From: Linyphia triangularis
Lineage: Eukaryota; Arthropoda; Arachnida; Araneae; Linyphiidae
Length of the DNA: 64,000 nt
Assembly: GCA_963978545.1 (NCBI GenBank)
Contig: OZ021721.1
Span: forward strand, 35,761,348-35,825,347
Direction of reading: 5' to 3'
The translations under genes and the position numbers were made by a program. Of the stretch, positions 48,175 through 60,860 are shown one piece after another; position 1 is the stretch's first letter; each line of letters begins with the position of its first letter. The notes beneath the pieces are model-generated. The model saw nothing but the letters and a program-made list of their open reading frames with translations, had not been told where the DNA came from and did no database searches.

Positions 48175-50155
48175 AATTTTGTGTTAAAGCTTACAAACTC
48201 TTAATAAGAAGGAACATAGGTCGAATGAGCTTAGTGAGCGAGGTCTCTTAAAACTGAAAATAATAATAATATTTTAATAATGTATACGATTATCTATTGT
48301 AATGTAAAGACATTAATTTGAAGTTTTATTAACATAACGAAATAACTAAGAAACCGATAAAACAAGTCCAAGTTCCGAGAATACAAGTTCCAGACATTAG
48401 TTACGAATCCCTTCGTTACTTAAATGAAAATATATATATATATATATATATATTAAGAAGCGATTAAAAAAGAAAATATCCTATTAAGGAGTAGAATAGT
48501 AAAAAGTGTATTTACTTTAATAACAATGAATTGAAGGAATTACTCTTTGGTTACGAAACACGAGTATTGGAAAACGATTTGTAAAAACAAAAATCCAGTC
48601 TTTTGAAACCGGCGGCAAATTTGTGCGATATTTGTTTCTTCTTTATTTTTATTTGTAGACTTTTTCTTCTGATGATGCTGTAAAAAAAAAACAATTGGAT
48701 GCTTTTTCATTGTAACACCTACTTTATTTGCTGAGCTAATGCCACGATATCGTAAGGGTTTCTGATTCGAAAAAGATAATAATCAAGAAAAAAGTTCTCT
48801 ACTCGAGGGGGTACTACTAAAAAACTAATCAAAGCGCTCAAACCAATTTTTTAAAAAAAATCAATTTCTTATATTTTACACCGTATGAAAAATGTTTAAA
48901 CATTAGCAGCAGATTTAGTTTTAGCATCTTCGACACTCAAAATAATCTTAAGTTTACAAGATTGCACTTAGTTAGTAAAATTCTTTTAACAAAAAGGTAA
49001 TTTCGCAAGTACAGTTTTTTGGCAATTTTGGAATTTGAAAGAGCTTTGAACAGATTCTATTACTTGGATCTACAGAATTCCAGAAAATTATTTTATAATA
49101 AAAAGCAAATGAATCGTTGGTTGTTTATCCTAGAAGAAGAATCTTCAAAAGTTAAATAGCTTGGTATTACCGATTAGTATTTACTTGAAATTATTTTATT
49201 AGTATTTATATGAAATAATTTCTTAATAAGAATATATGTGATCGAAATCAAGGAAAATACAGGCCAATACATAGTGCTTTTGATTCCAAAATATTTAATA
49301 AGCACACGTAATTAGTTAAGTACACGTATTGTGATATTGGATATTACAGAAGGTATCTTAATTAGATACGTCCTTACAACAACCACTCTTAGTTTCTACT
49401 GTTTATAATTTTATTCTGAAGAGAGGGAAAGATATCTCAGAATTCCTTTCAAAAGCCAACAAAATACAAACTTTCCAAATAACACTTGCCAGCATTATTC
49501 ACTTATTTTATGATCTAATTTTTAAATTTTTTTATGGGAAAAGTTTGAAATATTGTTACATCTACTCGTTAGAAATTATCTGTTTGAATTATAATTCAAA
49601 AAATCAAATTTTGAATTTTTTTTATTAATATATTTTAATAAAATTAAAAAAAAGGCAAATTTCGATTTAGTTTTATAATGCGAAAACGACTGGATCCACA
49701 TATTTTATCTTTGCTCCATATTCCAGAATAGGCAATTGTAAACAGTAAATTTAGAATGGGGTGTTAAGACAAATTTTGAAAAGAAAAATATACAAATGTA
49801 GAGGAAATTTCAGAAACACAAGAACTTTTATTCATAAATCAAAGATTAATTTCAAAGATATTAAGATTTATTTCTGTCGGTTTTTCAAATACTAGTAACT
49901 TTCTACTCCAAATATTATTGGTTCAGTAAACACAAGCTTATACATTTTCAAATCGTTTGAAACTATTTCAACCATACCTATTAGAACTTAAGGCTTATTG
50001 TTTTAATAGATTTAACTTGTAAGTTTGGTTATATTCCAGATATTCAGTCACGAATAATTAATTCATAAACTGAAAAGAGTGAATAGAAAGTATATTAATT
50101 CTCATCAGAATATTTAGAAAAGAAGAGCATCTAATTCATGAAAAGTTATATATAT
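48175..50155. other. No gene seen
   Basis: AT-rich. A short (AT)n run lies at about 48429-48452. No recognisable frame, TIR or SINE. Confidence 0.4.
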
Positions 50156-50230
50156 TTAAGGGGAGTCGGAGTTTAAGAACGTCAAAAAATCAATTTTGAG
50201 ATTAATATTCTAAAACTAACTACAAACAAT
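50156..50230. repeat. Fragment resembling the end of the 18382 foldback
   Basis: Starts ttaaggggagtcggagttta and continues to caattttgag, colinear with the outer arm at 18382-18440. The opposite arm is not seen. Confidence 0.45.
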
Positions 50231-50473
50231 TTTGAATCCAACGGTGAAAAAAGTTTTAATCTCGCTAAATTAAAAGTATTTTTTACATATTTTTAAAAAA
50301 AGTGTTGCGCGTCAATTTGTATTATTATTTTCAACTTTAACGGCCCATATCTCGAAATGAAATTTTGGAGACGTAAGGAACATTTACTAAAAAGCTATTA
50401 AAGATAACTGCCTAAACTTTTTAACACATATTCTTACTAATATATTACACAATTTGATAATTGATTTAGAGAA

Positions 50474-50767
50474 TTGAATTGTCTGTGTAAGATCTGGAAG
50501 AACCATTGTCAATACCTTGGACAAACAGTCTATATGCAAGACGGAAATTTTCACTTATTAAATGTTGAGTTAGAGATGTTTCTTAAATCTCAAAAGACAA
50601 TTATTAGACACCTCACAATCTCTGAGAGTAACTTTCCACAATTCTCAGCGTCTAAAACTTCCTATAGCATTGTCGAGAAGGTGATAGCTCTCTTAGCTAT
50701 TTTCAGCAATGGTGGATGTAATTACTTCAATTGTTGTGACAGAAATTCATGCGAAAAGTGTGAATAA
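50474..50767 (+). other. Unrecognised 97-codon open frame, cysteine-containing
   Basis: The frame begins with TTG, so no ATG supports the start; first ATG codes residue 21. Composition is more protein-like than neighbouring frames and the C-terminus is cysteine-rich (NYFNCCDRNSCEKCE). A possible acceptor (gatttag) ends at 50470. I do not recognise a family and do not call it a gene. Confidence 0.2.
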
Positions 50768-51013
50768 AGAATTTGTAACATTTTTATTAGTTGAAACGGG
50801 TAATAAAAAGTAGATACATAATTTAGAGAAAAAATTAGTTAACAAATTGACAAAATAGAAAACATGTTTTGTGGGAAGTGCATATCGGGGATCTGTTTAT
50901 CTTAATTGCCGACAGGAGTAGCACATTCATTTCAACTAACTTAAATATGTGGTTCCTGACCCAATTAAAGTATTAAACATTTACAAAATTTTATACTTTA
51001 TATTTTTTATTCA

Positions 51014-51215
51014 ATTAGTGTAATTAGTAAATTATTAGTTAATTAGTAAATTATTAGTTAATTATTAGTTAATTAGTAAATTATTAGTTAATTAGTAAAT
51101 TATTAGTTAATTAGTAAATTATTAGTTAATTAGTAATTTAGTAAATTAGTGTAATTTAGTAAATTTGTGTGTTAAATTAGTAATTTAGTAAATTTGTGTG
51201 TTAAATTAGTGTGTA
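51014..51215. repeat. Minisatellite of 19-bp units
   Basis: The unit gtaaattattagttaatta repeats about six times with variants. It is followed by two longer copies of a gtaatttagtaaatttgtgt unit. Confidence 0.95.
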
Positions 51216-51303
51216 TAAAAAATATGTTTCTAAGTACTGCTCAATAAAACCAGGGTATCAGATTCATTGACATTAAAAACACTTACAATAAACGGATGGA
51301 AAC

Positions 51304-51881
51304 TAGGGCTGTGGAACGTCGCTTAACTTTCAGTTACACTATAATAAATTTGATATAGTTTGGTGTAATTTAGTGCTTTCATTTTCATATTTTCATTAAT
51401 TTTTTTTTTAAAATAGCCAGTTTGGCGATATTTTTGGCGGTAATTATTACATTAGAAAAAATTCACTTCAAATTGCCGATAATAAATAATTTTAGGTAAG
51501 TGAAACCGAGAAGGAACAGTTAGTGATGGGCAATGCCCAAGAGAAGAGAACTGTCTTTGTTAAAGATGTTCGTTTTTGCAACTTTTAACGCATTTATCGA
51601 ATTTTTACGGGAACTTCGTAGGTAGCGAGCACCCTAAAAGGCATAACAAATTTTATCAAAAACGTATTGCTGAAAAGCACACATTTTTCAATGGCAGCTA
51701 CCATATGGCATATGCTATTTTGACGAAAACCTTAATGACAGGTCCTTTGGCCACTACTAATCGCTATACAAAAGTTGAACATCGTAGGTTAAACCATTCG
51801 GGAGTGATCACAGACGGCACGCAGACACTTTTTCAAGACCACTTTTCTTTTTAAAACTCGGGGCGTTCCAAAACGTGTAGA
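51304..51881 (-). mobile_element. Helitron-like family H, copy 3
   Basis: Minus-strand copy. It starts (at 51881) tctacacgttttggaac and ends (at 51304) ccacagccctag before T on that strand. Internal blocks agree with copies 1 and 2 in order. The plus frame at 51576-51854 is a shadow. Confidence 0.72.
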
Positions 51882-52134
51882 AATAAAAATGATAAGTTTT
51901 TTTGTTTGACAGAATGTTGAATGTTTGTTGACAGAATGTTTGTTTCAAAACATATAGGGCAATTGAATATATAGGGTAATTGAAAGTAATGGATTAGTTT
52001 TTTAAAAAAGAAAGTTCATAAAATTGTTTTAAATTTAGCAGTATGAGTAGTTTCTGAGGTGCAAAAAACACCTCAGTAATTATTCATATTGCTATGTACA
52101 ATACATCAACACAGTATGGTTAGCATCTCCTTAC

Positions 52135-52388
52135 CTTCTGCATGAAGGGGTTTGAATAATCAGAAAGATTGGATGTATTAGATTTTTTATGAGGCATGAA
52201 GTACATGAGAACTATATTGCGCCACAGCAGCGTTACAAAAAAGATTCTAAATGTCAAGGGAAAAATCCTTCCATAAGGTATTCTTGAGAATCCGCATTTA
52301 TGTTTCGAATGATAGAAAACCCAGGAAACCCACCAAGGCAGCTCGACTATGAACCCGATGACATACTTCACAATCTTCGTCGTGTCTT
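52135..52388 (-). CDS. Exon candidate, minus strand, two hydrophobic segments
   Basis: On the minus strand an open segment of about 84 codons ends at cagaag followed by the donor GTAAGG (52134-52129). It is less AT-rich than its surroundings and reads like protein: VIGFIVELPWWVSWVFYH, then CGFSRIPYGRIFPLTFRIFF and WRNIVLMYFM, then a polar stretch. Two hydrophobic stretches suggest a membrane protein. I do not recognise the family. The acceptor (aaaaag before 52388) has a poor pyrimidine tract, so the 5' border is uncertain; an in-frame stop lies just beyond it. Confidence 0.4.
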
Positions 52389-54237
52389 CTTTTTAAATCA
52401 AAGATTGCAGAGCTCTAACATTCACAAGATCTCTTGCATTCCATGTTTTTATTCTGAGTCCAACCCATAATCTAAGCTGAATAATCTGAAAGGGGGTCAA
52501 TTTTATTTCAGAATAGAATATTTCAGCTTAAAGAACTTACTTATGTGTTTTAAAAATTAATTTTATTGTATTCACTTGGGATTAACTAAAAAAAGGTTTA
52601 TTTTCTATAATATTATAAAGCATCTTTAAATTAAAATAACCAAAATATTTATTTTTAAAGTGAGTTTTTATGAATATAACAAAAAAGGATTGAATAACCT
52701 GAAAGTCGCCACTGCTAATGCAACTGAGTATAATTGCCTCATTGAGTACTTAAGGTACAGAGATACCAAGCTTGGAAAGCTCTCAAATTCGATCGCGGTT
52801 ATTTGACAATCTTAACAATACAACTATTTCATTGCAAATTCAGTTTTTTTTTTTTTTTTTTTTTTTTTTTGTAAGTTTAATTAATCACTTTATCTCTTTA
52901 GTTTCAAGAAAAAACAAGTTCTATTCCCCAAGTTTAATTTTGATAAACATAGTGTGATAAAAGAAGCTATCCATAAAACGTCGAATTAAAATAAACTTAT
53001 GCAATTCTACTTGTCCTATGAATTACTATACCTGAACTGTTAAATACTGCATACTCTTACATCACGGTCACTAGGTCTTATCTACAGCTGTTCTCGATTG
53101 TGAGTGCAGCTGAAGTTTAATAGACGATACATTTCTTCTGTTTACACACTTTTACTGGGGAAATGAGTTTATTTGCCGATATTAGAAGATATATATGTCC
53201 TACTTGAAAGTAAATAAACTATTTCTTACATGAGCTGACTAAATGGATTATTTGTTTCATAGCATTGCCATTCATGAAAAATAATTTCACACACGTTTAA
53301 CGAGAAGATAGATTTAATGCTTCTTATAATGCTTCTATAGTAGTAGCATCCAAATATTTATTAAAAAATATTGAGTAGACTATAATAGAAGAATAGAAGA
53401 TACAACATAATAAACAAGAAAAGATTGGGAAATTCATTTTCAGCTCTTCTATGAATTTAATAATCAAATCTTTAATCGAGCAGTAAAAAGTAAAGAATAA
53501 AATAAAATCAGAACAGAATAGAACGGAGCAGATGGATCCATTTTCTGATGTATAAAAAATTTAATGAATTTATTGAGTAATTAAGAATGTAACACTTAGA
53601 ACTGATAATTAAAAAATAACAATTATTTTTCTTACGCTTACATCGAATGAATATGCAACATTTTTATAGTCCCCTGGATATAGCTTTAGAATTTAATAGG
53701 TAAATAAATATTAGTAAACTGAAATTTATTATTATTCATTTTTCACAGTTTTAAAAACAAAATTGAAATCAAAATAAAATGTTTTATAAACATTTTTATT
53801 AAACTCATATGTTTAGTATCCAAGCTAAAGAAAATAAATAGTATAATAAAATAAAATATCAATTCTCATGGCACACTCTTTGTGATCTTTCTTTATTCGT
53901 AAAAAATAGGAGGTCTTTCAAGTGCTAGTTTGCTAATAAATCTAAAACCAGAGTTTAGGTTTACCTTTTTCTCATTTATGTGTCAAATTATACATACATT
54001 TGCTTCTCCTGATTTCTATACCTCATAATCAAAAGATTCTAAGTCACAAACGGCAAACGGGTAACTTTACTGAAAAGTGAAAAAAGTTAGACTCTCTGTA
54101 AAACGGTATCTTATAACTTAAATGTTTTAGAAATTTTAGTGAGTGAGTTACGATGTTATGGTTCGATAGGAAACGAACTTTTAAGATATTTTCTGCAATA
54201 AAACAAAAATCATCAAGTTTGGATCCCAGCTTGTTCG
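52389..54237. other. No gene seen
   Basis: AT-rich with a poly-T run near 52843-52869. No TIR, SINE or credible exon recognised. Confidence 0.4.
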
Positions 54238-54245
54238 GATCTGAG

Positions 54246-55038
54246 CAGTGCTAGAAGTGTGGGTAGACACGGGGTGACGCGTCACCACACTTTTCAAGAA
54301 AATACCCATGCGTCCCCCCCCCCTCCCCCTCACCACTTCTAAAACCACTGAAATCCATCCCCTCGCTTTTAAAAATACTTAATCCGTCAAAAAATACTAA
54401 AGAAAAATAACATTAACCTTTAAATGCAGTGACACTGAGAAAAAGTGACATATTTTTTTACATTCGAAAACTTTAAAACAATTCATGGTGTGTATACATC
54501 ATACTATTTTTAAATGTATTATACTACTTTGTATAAAGATGTAAGTATTTTGATTAACAAGTACTGTGTCAACTTTTAACATTAGATGAACTTATTTTAA
54601 AATAAAATTTCTATTCTTGTTTCATATAAAGACAAACTATTGTTTTTAAAAAAAGAGAACATTTTAGAGTTCTCTATTAATTTAATTTCATGAAAGTATG
54701 CACATTTAGAAACACTATTTAAATTCAAAGAAACTCACTTTAAATTCTAAAATAAAAGAAGTATATAATATTGAAATATTTCTTCACTTTTTCTCTTACT
54801 TCCAAGTAAAAAAAAATAAGTCGCATAATATTTATTAAAATAATACAATTGTTCAATGCTAGAGTTTGGACCCTTGTTCAATGTTAGTGTTAGGAAGTAT
54901 AAATTATTTCCTTACTAGTTAATATTTTTATTATAAGATGCGAAATTATAAAATTTATCTTTGGGGGAGGTGGGGGGGATGCACTTGTCACCAACTTCTG
55001 GGCATCCTCCCACTTTTATTTTCCCACTTCTACCACTG
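54246..55038. mobile_element. 793-bp hAT-like element, complete
   Basis: Terminal inverted repeats cagtgctagaagtg and, inverted, cagtggtagaagtg. Perfect 8-base target duplication gatctgag (54238-54245 and 55039-55046). CAGTG ends plus an 8-base duplication are diagnostic of hAT. No transposase frame, so non-autonomous. It holds C-rich (54314-54327) and G-rich (54962-54978) tracts near the two ends. Confidence 0.92.
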
Positions 55039-55046
55039 GATCTGAG

Positions 55047-56650
55047 AACAGATTTTCGTGACAAAAAAAGCAATTTATTGGGTACGTGATTAATTCATTA
55101 GACAATAAAACTAATTTTGAAAAAATCAAGGTTTGAAGGTTGTTGCTACCTTGTGAGTTCTTTACTATTCAGAAATAATCTGGAAATAGTAGTCTACACC
55201 TGGGTGCAACCAGATAATTTCTTTAGGAGAGAGAGAGGTTTTCAATCAAGCACTAAGGTTGTCCCTGTATTTATATAAAAACTTCCCAGCAGAACTTTCT
55301 CATCCCATATGTGACACGTCATCAATATTTTCATAATTCTTTGGTTTGTGTTTAACAAATGCCAAAACATTTCTATGATTTTTACCTAGTTTTCAAGTTA
55401 TACAAAATCTCCCAAAATAAACTAAACTAATCGGCAGTATATATTAGACCTAAGTTGGTAAAAAATAATGTACAGAGATTTTTTATCCTATAATGTTTGA
55501 AAATGCGTTATATATTGCAAATTTCTTGGATCTATCAGGTACATAAGTGCGATAAGTAGTCTTAACTCCGAATGATGGTAATTTAAAAAGTTTTTCTTTT
55601 GAAATTATTTACAATTACTGTTTCTTTTTCATTCACTACAGTAGGTGTTGGGGGTCCTTGGGAGGATTTTTACCTAAAAAAAACCTTCTGGTTGCGCTCC
55701 TGGCTGTAAAGCCCTAATATGTTGTGAATGTATTTAGGTCTTAGACACGAAGAAAGGGGAATATAAATTACATACCTAAAGAGTGATAATGACAGTAATG
55801 GTTCAATACAAATCTGCTCTTTTGAAAATGACATTTCCTATCAAGTTTTATACTGATCCTTGTACGAATTAAGTCGAAGACAAGCATGAGTCTGTTAGAA
55901 ACGTAAGTTAAAACTGCCAACAATTAATTGTGTTCTTCTCAAAGTCATGATGAATTTTGAAATGACTATTTTAAAATCAGATGGAAACATTTTAGGTATA
56001 ATTTGTTAATTAAATTAATTAATGTTGGATTCTGCGAAGTTTTAATCACTAATATATATGAGTGTGCCATTGCATGCCTTAAACTTCTGTGAAGCATAAT
56101 TAATGGTTACTCACGAAAAAACAAGTGTTTAAAAAATCTTAGAAGTGAGTGAATTTCAAAATATTTCTTCGAAAAAATAGCTAAGCATTGTGTGGTAATG
56201 ACGATTTCATTTTCGAAAATTATACGATAGAAAAGTTTCGCTATATTTCTTGAAAAATGACTAAGCCAAATATGACAGGTTAAATGACATCCAAACGTAT
56301 ACCGAATTGTGATGCTTTAAAAATTGGAGCAAGTTCTACATAAACCCCACTTAAGCTTTGAGATATTTTAGAATCAGTTCTTAGTAAAACTTTATATTTA
56401 TTAGATGATTCCAATACAGAAAGTATTTAAGCAAGTTTATTAAATAGGCAAATAATTGTAAGTAGTATGCGAGTGTAAAACACAAAATGAAAAATAAAAA
56501 TTAATTAAAAAAAGCCAGTCAAGTACATATAACCTCATGCCAAGTGTTCTGTACCCTAATATTAATCGCGTGAGTACACCCACATATTTTTTTTAACCAC
56601 GTAACTTAAGGCATTTGCATGCAGTTCTTCAACATTTATTATCTTAAGGC
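55047..56650. other. No supported gene
   Basis: One weak 5'-exon-like signal: ATGAGTCTGTTAGAAAC followed by GTAAGT at 55903. Otherwise AT-rich with nothing recognisable. Confidence 0.35.
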
Positions 56651-56659
56651 ACAGTACGC

Positions 56660-56691
<32 letters not shown>

Positions 56692-57662
56692 AACGATGGC
56701 TATATTTTCGGCTCTAATTATCGTAGAATCTTGCGGTTTGCACCAAAATGTTTTGTTTACGATTTTTTATATGTCTAATGCAAATTTTTTTTTTCTTTGG
56801 GGCTGTAAACTAAGTATATTTAACTCGATCTTAAAAAATTTCAATACGAATCCCTATTTTTTATGTTTTCATTCGATTTAGAATACTTCATTTACCCTAG
56901 ATACCAAATTTCAGTTCATTATGTTGAGAAACACGTTACTTATGAGCGAAAATGTTTTGGTCGATCTTGAAGGCAAATTTCCTAAAAGCGAGGAAGAAGC
57001 AAAGGTTTTGCCTGCTTCAAGACATAATCTATTACACGGTCCCTTTTAGTGAGCATTTTTACATTTTTGCTAAAATATTAAGAACCAAAAGCCAAAGTGG
57101 AATAAAAAAATTCTGGAGGAGTTTTCGACCATTAAAGTTCTAATGGAAGCAAAAAAAAAACAAAAAAAAACATGTTTCTTTGTTTTATTATAATTAATAA
57201 TTAATTATGAAAAAACGGTTTAGTACAAAAGTTGCATGTTATTTATGTTTGGCCTTTTATAACCTATCGTTTGAAACAAAAATTGCTTAAATATATTAAC
57301 TATTTAAGAATTTATGGCTAGAAAAAATTATTTTTAACAATAATTTGCCATTTTTTGACACCATTTAAATTACTAACCAAACATTGGAAAATTATAAAAT
57401 TTGGTATTTAGAGGTTTTTTGGGATTCTAAATCTAATTATGGTATAATATTATGGGGTTGCTATTGAACTTTTTAAAGTTTGGTTTAGTAAATAACCGTG
57501 AGGGGTATGTAGATGATGACCCCTCACGGTTAAAAAAGTTATATACAATTAATAAAGACCCTCCACGATTTGCAACGGTACTTGGCTTTTGTTATTTCAT
57601 CAATTAGAATACAAGCAACAGCCGTCGTTCGGATTTTTTTTTTTTTTTTTTTTGCGTACTGT
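56651..57662. mobile_element. 1-kb TIR element, gtacgc family, complete
   Basis: Ends are acagtacgcaaaa with a poly-A run, then tctgaacgatggct. The inverse lies at 57617-57662 (gccgtcgttcggatt, poly-T, gcgtactgt). Fragments occur at 33179, 35985 and 36743. No transposase; frames at 56696-56881 and 56952-57143 are not conserved between copies. Target duplication not evident. Confidence 0.82.
57494..57531. other. Perfect 13-bp stem-loop
   Basis: aaccgtgaggggt and acccctcacggtt pair perfectly around a 12-base loop, inside the 1-kb TIR element. The related fragment at 35985 lacks it, so it arose by a small insertion or duplication in this copy. Confidence 0.85.
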
Positions 57663-60600
57663 ACCATCAGTACTATGATAGAAAAAGAAAGATGTCCGGC
57701 TAATTGAAACTTTATGTATCACTTCAAAAAAGTAAAAGATAAATTATCCTTTGTAAGAATTAGTATTTTATGAAGTTCCAGGTGTAACTTAAATATGCTA
57801 TTTTAGAGATTAGCTATTTTTCAAACAGGACATGGAAATATGTAAGTAAATTTACCATAAAAAGTTTCGTTTCTTTTATAATATCACAATTTATACTCTC
57901 GGAAAGATTTCACACAAAAACTATTGTTATCGAGGCAATTAAACAAGTCTTAAGAGGATGCTTCCTTTCTTTTTACAAAAATTATACCATCGGTATAATT
58001 TTCTACACTTATTATTTCTCCTTCACTGATAATGATCAATAAAACAGTTCTTTGGTCACAAATGTGTTGTACGAACGATGCAAGCAAATTAAAGAAGGAA
58101 GCATCAAAGCGTCGAAATGGAATAGCAATTTTAAAAAATGAATGTGCAGTGAATCATAAAACTTACCATTAAAGTTTGAGGAATATTTTTTTACAATAAA
58201 ATAACAGTTGTGTCTTTGGGATGGAATGGAATATAAAATTAATCACAGGTATTTGAATCAGCGAAACGGATTTCATATGAAAAGTATTTATTAATAACAT
58301 CCCGTACAAGAACATTAGGATATAAATTGCAATATGATTTTTTTGAAAATTCTGTATCTTTCATCTCAATTTAATACTATTAAAAATATCGTCTTTATGT
58401 CTACCACTTAATTTGAAATTAATATTCTTTTGATAGCTTCAAAAACATCAACAGCTTTCGACTATCATCGATGGAAGTTTAAGAGTGAGAAAAATAAACA
58501 GTAATGTCTTGCATATACTTAAAATTTCGAAAAGATTTTTTTAATTAAGAATTCTTTAAAAACTAACACGAATACTCGTTCTTATGTCTCACAACCCTCA
58601 TAGGATAATTCTATGTTAATTCAGCACAGCTCCCAATCCCACAAAATTTAATGAAATGTTGCTAAATTGTTGTAATCATTGAGAAAAGTAAAAGAAACGC
58701 CCAATATTATGTCTGTGCTTATTTACTTTTTAAGTCAGCAAAATTCGGGCAAAAAAATAAAATGCTGATTTGAAATTCAACAGTTTTCTTCCAAGACTTT
58801 ATGTAACGTTAGAAAGTTTTTGATTGGGAAACAGTTGTGTCGTTGGATTATTTAATTTTATTGTCTTATTGTGTCTTAATTTTATTTCGAATATTTATAT
58901 AGAGACTGCGAGAAAATGGCATATTATAATTTCTTTAATTAAAATGTCTGCGTAAATCTATACATTATGAATTGGTGCAGTATTTCCTTATAAAAATATT
59001 TTTATAAGATCCACTGACTTTTTTCGTCAAAAAGTAAATAATTAAAAGTATTTTTGTACATTTAAATTTATAATAATTCGGTCCAATTCATAACCTCGAA
59101 TATAACTCATAACGATCTCAACGTGAAATATAAAGATATTATAAGCCATTGTTGTTAGAATACATGATAATTTTATTCACACTTTCTTACAGCGTGATAT
59201 GCAAACTGAATCGGATATGTATTTCGTACTCTTCTAGTTTGTCATTTAATATTCTATAAAATGCCTAGGGAATATGTGAAAGGCTAATCATTTTATACTG
59301 GGCCTAAAAACACCCGGCATTTTATAAAATGACAAGATATTCTATAAAGTGCTGGCTTTTACACATTGCCTGTAACAAATACATGAATTGAATTGACTTC
59401 GACACCCTAGTAAACAAATTTTAGTTTATTCCAACCCCATATCTCCTTTAAGAGGTTGAGTGGAAATGAATAACATATTCACTTAATTTCGCCGGTTTTT
59501 CATTGCATCCGTCAAAAGTTAAATATGAATATTCTTTGACAAACTGGAAAAGTATATCCTCCCACCTCTCATCTTAAATAACCACTAAAAGAAAATAATC
59601 GATGTCTAGCAAATATTTCTAAATTTCGTTTTTGTACCAAATCTGGCATAGATTACCTTAAAATCAAATGTAAGGGTGGTAGGTGGGGTTGAAACGTTTT
59701 AAATATTGATTTGTGTAATTAAACTAGCAGTCACATTGCCCTGAAATTTAACTTTAACAGAACTTCTTTGTTTGTTGCACTTCAAAATTTATATCAATAC
59801 TATTTTTTATTTCCAAACGGTGATAATTATTTTCAAAGGATCTGGTGATAAAAAAAATTATCGGTGCGAAATATTTGGCGATGATTGGCAATGCTCGTAA
59901 GTGATGATTTGGTAACGATTACCATATTAACGATACCATTCTTTCACCATATTAAAGCAGTTTCTTCCATTAGAGACACGAGGTTAGAAAATTTTCCCAT
60001 TAAATTCCTTTTGGAAGGCTTTCACTTCTTGACAGTAAGACTAAGCTAATCAGTATTGATCCTGCTCAAATGATGTTCCGGATAGCCCATACGTAGCTTT
60101 TACTCTACTAAATTTCCAGCTCAACAATTTATCATATTAAAACAAAAATCCTTAAGTGTATAAAAATATCCTATGGAGAAGGATGACTATTTTTGCAGTA
60201 TAAATTGGAGACATTTTAAAATGTACTTCAATATTAGATAATTAAAATCAGCAAAACAGTATTTAAGAAATATTTTTACTTTGTCAAACGTAATCGTAAT
60301 TTTTTGAGTTCTATGCATTCTTTCTAGAAAAAAAATAACCAAATTTCTTTATTTTATAATTTAATTCAATGATGTTGTAAATTTACATTTCTTATGAGTT
60401 CCTTTTTTCTCTAGGTTAACATTTGTTTTTACCATTATTTGTTTTAAAAAAAAAAAAAATATTTTTATTTTAGAGTTTAGCAAGTGCAATATTTATTAAA
60501 CTTTTAAAAAATAATAGCTAAATAAAGTACCTAATCCTTATGCCATACAAATTTGTCATATTTCCGTATTCTGATCTTAACATTTATCCTACTATAAAAA

Positions 60601-60737
60601 CTCCCGACTGAAATATTAATTATTTGAAATGACAAAGTCTTTATTTCCGTAAATATGGGAAAATCTCCTAATCACTATCATTTCGATAAGTAATGAGAGA
60701 AAATCGTGTCAAAATCGAAGAGCGTAAATAATAAGAA
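57663..60737. other. No gene; short inverted-motif cluster
   Basis: At 59250-59360 several attctataaaatgc-type words occur in both orientations around cccgg, perhaps a tiny MITE. The rest is AT-rich without recognisable content. Confidence 0.4.
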
Positions 60738-60743
60738 TCTTAC

Positions 60744-60860
60744 CCTACGTGCCTGCGAATAAAGTTCCAAGTGAAGAGTTATCCGGTTGTTTCTGTTGCC
60801 ACTGTAACATTTGGCGGGATAACTTTTCTCGTCGCCGCTTTTCAGAATTTGGCGCCGCTG
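60744..60860 (-). promoter_or_regulatory. Promoter-like island with two E2F-type motifs and a possible first exon
   Basis: A GC-richer patch contains tttggcgc (60848-60855) and tttggcggga (60810-60819), both fitting E2F sites. On the minus strand an ATG at 60810-60808 directly follows ccgccaa and opens about 20 codons (MLQWQQKQPD...). It leads to donor-like GTAGGG (60748) or GTAAGA (60743; this choice includes a stop codon). This would suit a cell-cycle-regulated gene on the minus strand, but no later exon was linked. Confidence 0.4.

Noticed and set aside
51576..51854. 92-codon open frame
   Set aside because: Lies wholly within copy 3 of the Helitron-like family and is not conserved in the other copies.
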